The position numbers were made by a program, and so were the translations under genes. This document shows positions 62,953 through 64,000 of a DNA stretch of 64,000 nucleotides, piece by piece. Below the pieces are notes generated by a model. That model ran no database searches and had not been told where the DNA came from. It was given only the letters and a program-made list of their open reading frames with translations. This DNA is from Brachionus rotundiformis (lineage: Eukaryota; Rotifera; Eurotatoria; Ploima; Brachionidae): contig JAESIW010000180.1 in NCBI GenBank assembly GCA_016802295.1, positions 3,331,975-3,395,974 of the forward strand. The letters run 5' to 3'. Position 1 is the stretch's first letter; each line of letters begins with the position of its first letter.

Positions 62953-63964
62953 ATTATATGATATTTGATTAAATTAAATTTATTCAGTAAACACAGCGAG
63001 GGCGATGTAAAAAAATGAAAAGAAATAAAATAAAGTTTAGTCTTTCTATATAAATTTAAAAATATTGAATGTTCTCATAATGTGCTGGTTACATGTTTTA
63101 ATTGAATAAATAGAATCTTAGAGATAATTTTTGGATACATTTTTTCATCTTTGCTTAGAAGGCCTTCGTTAAAAGTTGAAGGATTTTTTCTTGTTTTTCT
63201 TGTCTGGTCATTGATCCATAAATACAGTACTTTAATGACTCAATAATTCCATCTTTCTTATATTCTCGAATGTTTAAGGAAATTTCTTTGATTTTATCAT
63301 TTATATTTTCTTCGAGATCTTCTAAATTTTGTATGTTTTCATTTTCAATTCCTTGTATTTCGTTTAGTTCACTGAGGACAGATTTTTACTGGTATTTTTT
63401 CCATTTTCCCTTGATTCTTTTTAAAGACAGTCGAAAAGTTCTCTTGTGAATTTATTGACCATCAGTCTTTTCACAAAATAAAGTTTTATCTTTAGAGCAT
63501 TGTTTCAGTTGTTTTCATTCCTAAGGAATGCATGAGTTTGCATGTTTTTGCTCTCTTTCCGAGACCCATAATTCTTTTGATTATGGTTCCTTAAGTTTTT
63601 TTTAACTTTCTTTGGTCTATGTGATTTTTTTAGTGCTTCACATCCGTATGATAAGATAAGTCGACAGTGTGTTTTATAAAGCTGAACTTTAATTTTGGTT
63701 TTCAGAATTTTGCCATATAGTCCAAGGGGCCCTAGTGCTTTTAAATTTTTTATTGCATTTGTTTTTCGTTGTTGTATGTGATCGTCGTTTGTATTTTTCG
63801 AATTTATTAGAATTCTAAGATACTTGATTTTATGATGAGTCTCAATCGTTTTTGTGTTCATCATTCGTGATACTTTTTTGTTTCGTTGTTTTTTATGGCC
63901 AAACACTATAAGTTGAGTTTTATCAGGATTAAACTTGATCTCCTTTTTGGATTATATGATATTT
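62953..63964 (-). mobile_element. 5'-truncated LINE (non-LTR retrotransposon) insertion
   Basis: The 14 bp attatatgatattt occurs at 62953-62966 and again at 63951-63964, as expected for target-site duplications. Between them the minus strand holds the C-terminal part of a LINE reverse transcriptase followed by about 190 bp of 3' UTR. The element is cut off at its 5' end within the reverse transcriptase, the usual result of target-primed reverse transcription. It has no poly(A) tail, ending instead in an A/T-rich sequence. Confidence 0.75.
63155..63950 (-). pseudogene. LINE reverse transcriptase remnant (C-terminal part)
   Basis: The minus strand from about 63950 encodes a jockey/RTE-like reverse transcriptase tail. 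It begins near FNPDKTQLIVFG and runs through KYLRILINSKN, RKTNAIKNLKALG, LYKTHCRLILSYGCEAL and, after stops and frame changes, LEENINDKIKEISLNIREY and TRQEKQEKILQLLTKAF with a stop at 63155. The catalytic palm motif is not present because the element is 5'-truncated. At least two frame breaks between about 63370 and 63505 show it is dead. Confidence 0.8.
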
Positions 63965-64000
63965 AATTTATTTTATATAAATAAATCAAAATCAATTACT

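Noticed and set aside
1..64000. CRISPR arrays, operons, bacterial promoters or prophage
   Set aside because: The window is a spliced animal genome; no regularly spaced repeats or bacterial gene organisation are present.

Overview
The window is eukaryotic and very AT-rich. Its genes are split by many short GT-AG introns, mostly 45-60 nt, with a few of 0.3-1.3 kb that hold simple sequence or transposons. Gene content (axonemal dynein, Na,K-ATPase, receptor tyrosine phosphatase, TRPM channel) makes it an animal. Base composition, compact introns and very short 3' ends fit a small aquatic invertebrate, and a monogonont rotifer such as Brachionus is my best guess. That is an inference, since nothing in the window is diagnostic.

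Layout. 1-2243: a fold-back repeat and one copy of a dispersed ~300 bp repeat. 2244-19784 (+): a complete 25-exon gene for axonemal dynein heavy chain DNAH2. 19785-24098: AT-rich spacer. 24099-30867 (+): a C2H2 zinc finger, ELM2 and SANT co-regulator of the TRERF1/ZNF541 type. 30868-34459: spacer. 34460-43659 (+): a receptor tyrosine phosphatase of the R5 class (PTPRG/PTPRZ/Ptp99A-like) with an active D1 and a pseudo-D2. 43660-45670: spacer with an N gap flanked by the same 348 bp, almost certainly two unmerged overlapping contig ends. 45671-49314 (-): a 12-exon Na,K-ATPase alpha subunit. 50516-52384 (+): CSTPP1 (C11orf49), a regulator of the tubulin polyglutamylase complex. 52409-56661 (-): a short TRPM cation channel, tail to tail with CSTPP1. 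58831-62245 (+): a 17-exon single-pass membrane protein with EGF, antistasin-like and Kunitz modules. 62953-63964: a 5'-truncated LINE insertion with target-site duplications.

The genes do not form a pathway. DNAH2 and CSTPP1 both serve cilia or modified microtubules, while the pump, TRPM channel, phosphatase and EGF/Kunitz protein act at the cell surface. The exon chains of six of the seven genes close in frame with totals divisible by three. CSTPP1 is off by one nucleotide at one junction.

The most striking observation is in the Na,K-ATPase. Both asparagines that line the cation pocket in canonical pumps (in the M4 VANVPEGL and M5 TSNIPE motifs) are lysines here (K334 and K790). This is the same pair known from the brine shrimp Artemia alpha2-KK pump, which moves 2 Na+ for 1 K+ instead of 3:2. 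The M8 aspartate of Na+ site III is also replaced (S940). The sequence therefore predicts an altered-stoichiometry sodium pump, apparently arisen independently of Artemia. Other points of note are a TRPM channel without its N-terminal MHR1/2 (SLOG) half, an inactive Asp-type PTP D2 domain, and a repeat family that preserves a reading frame.
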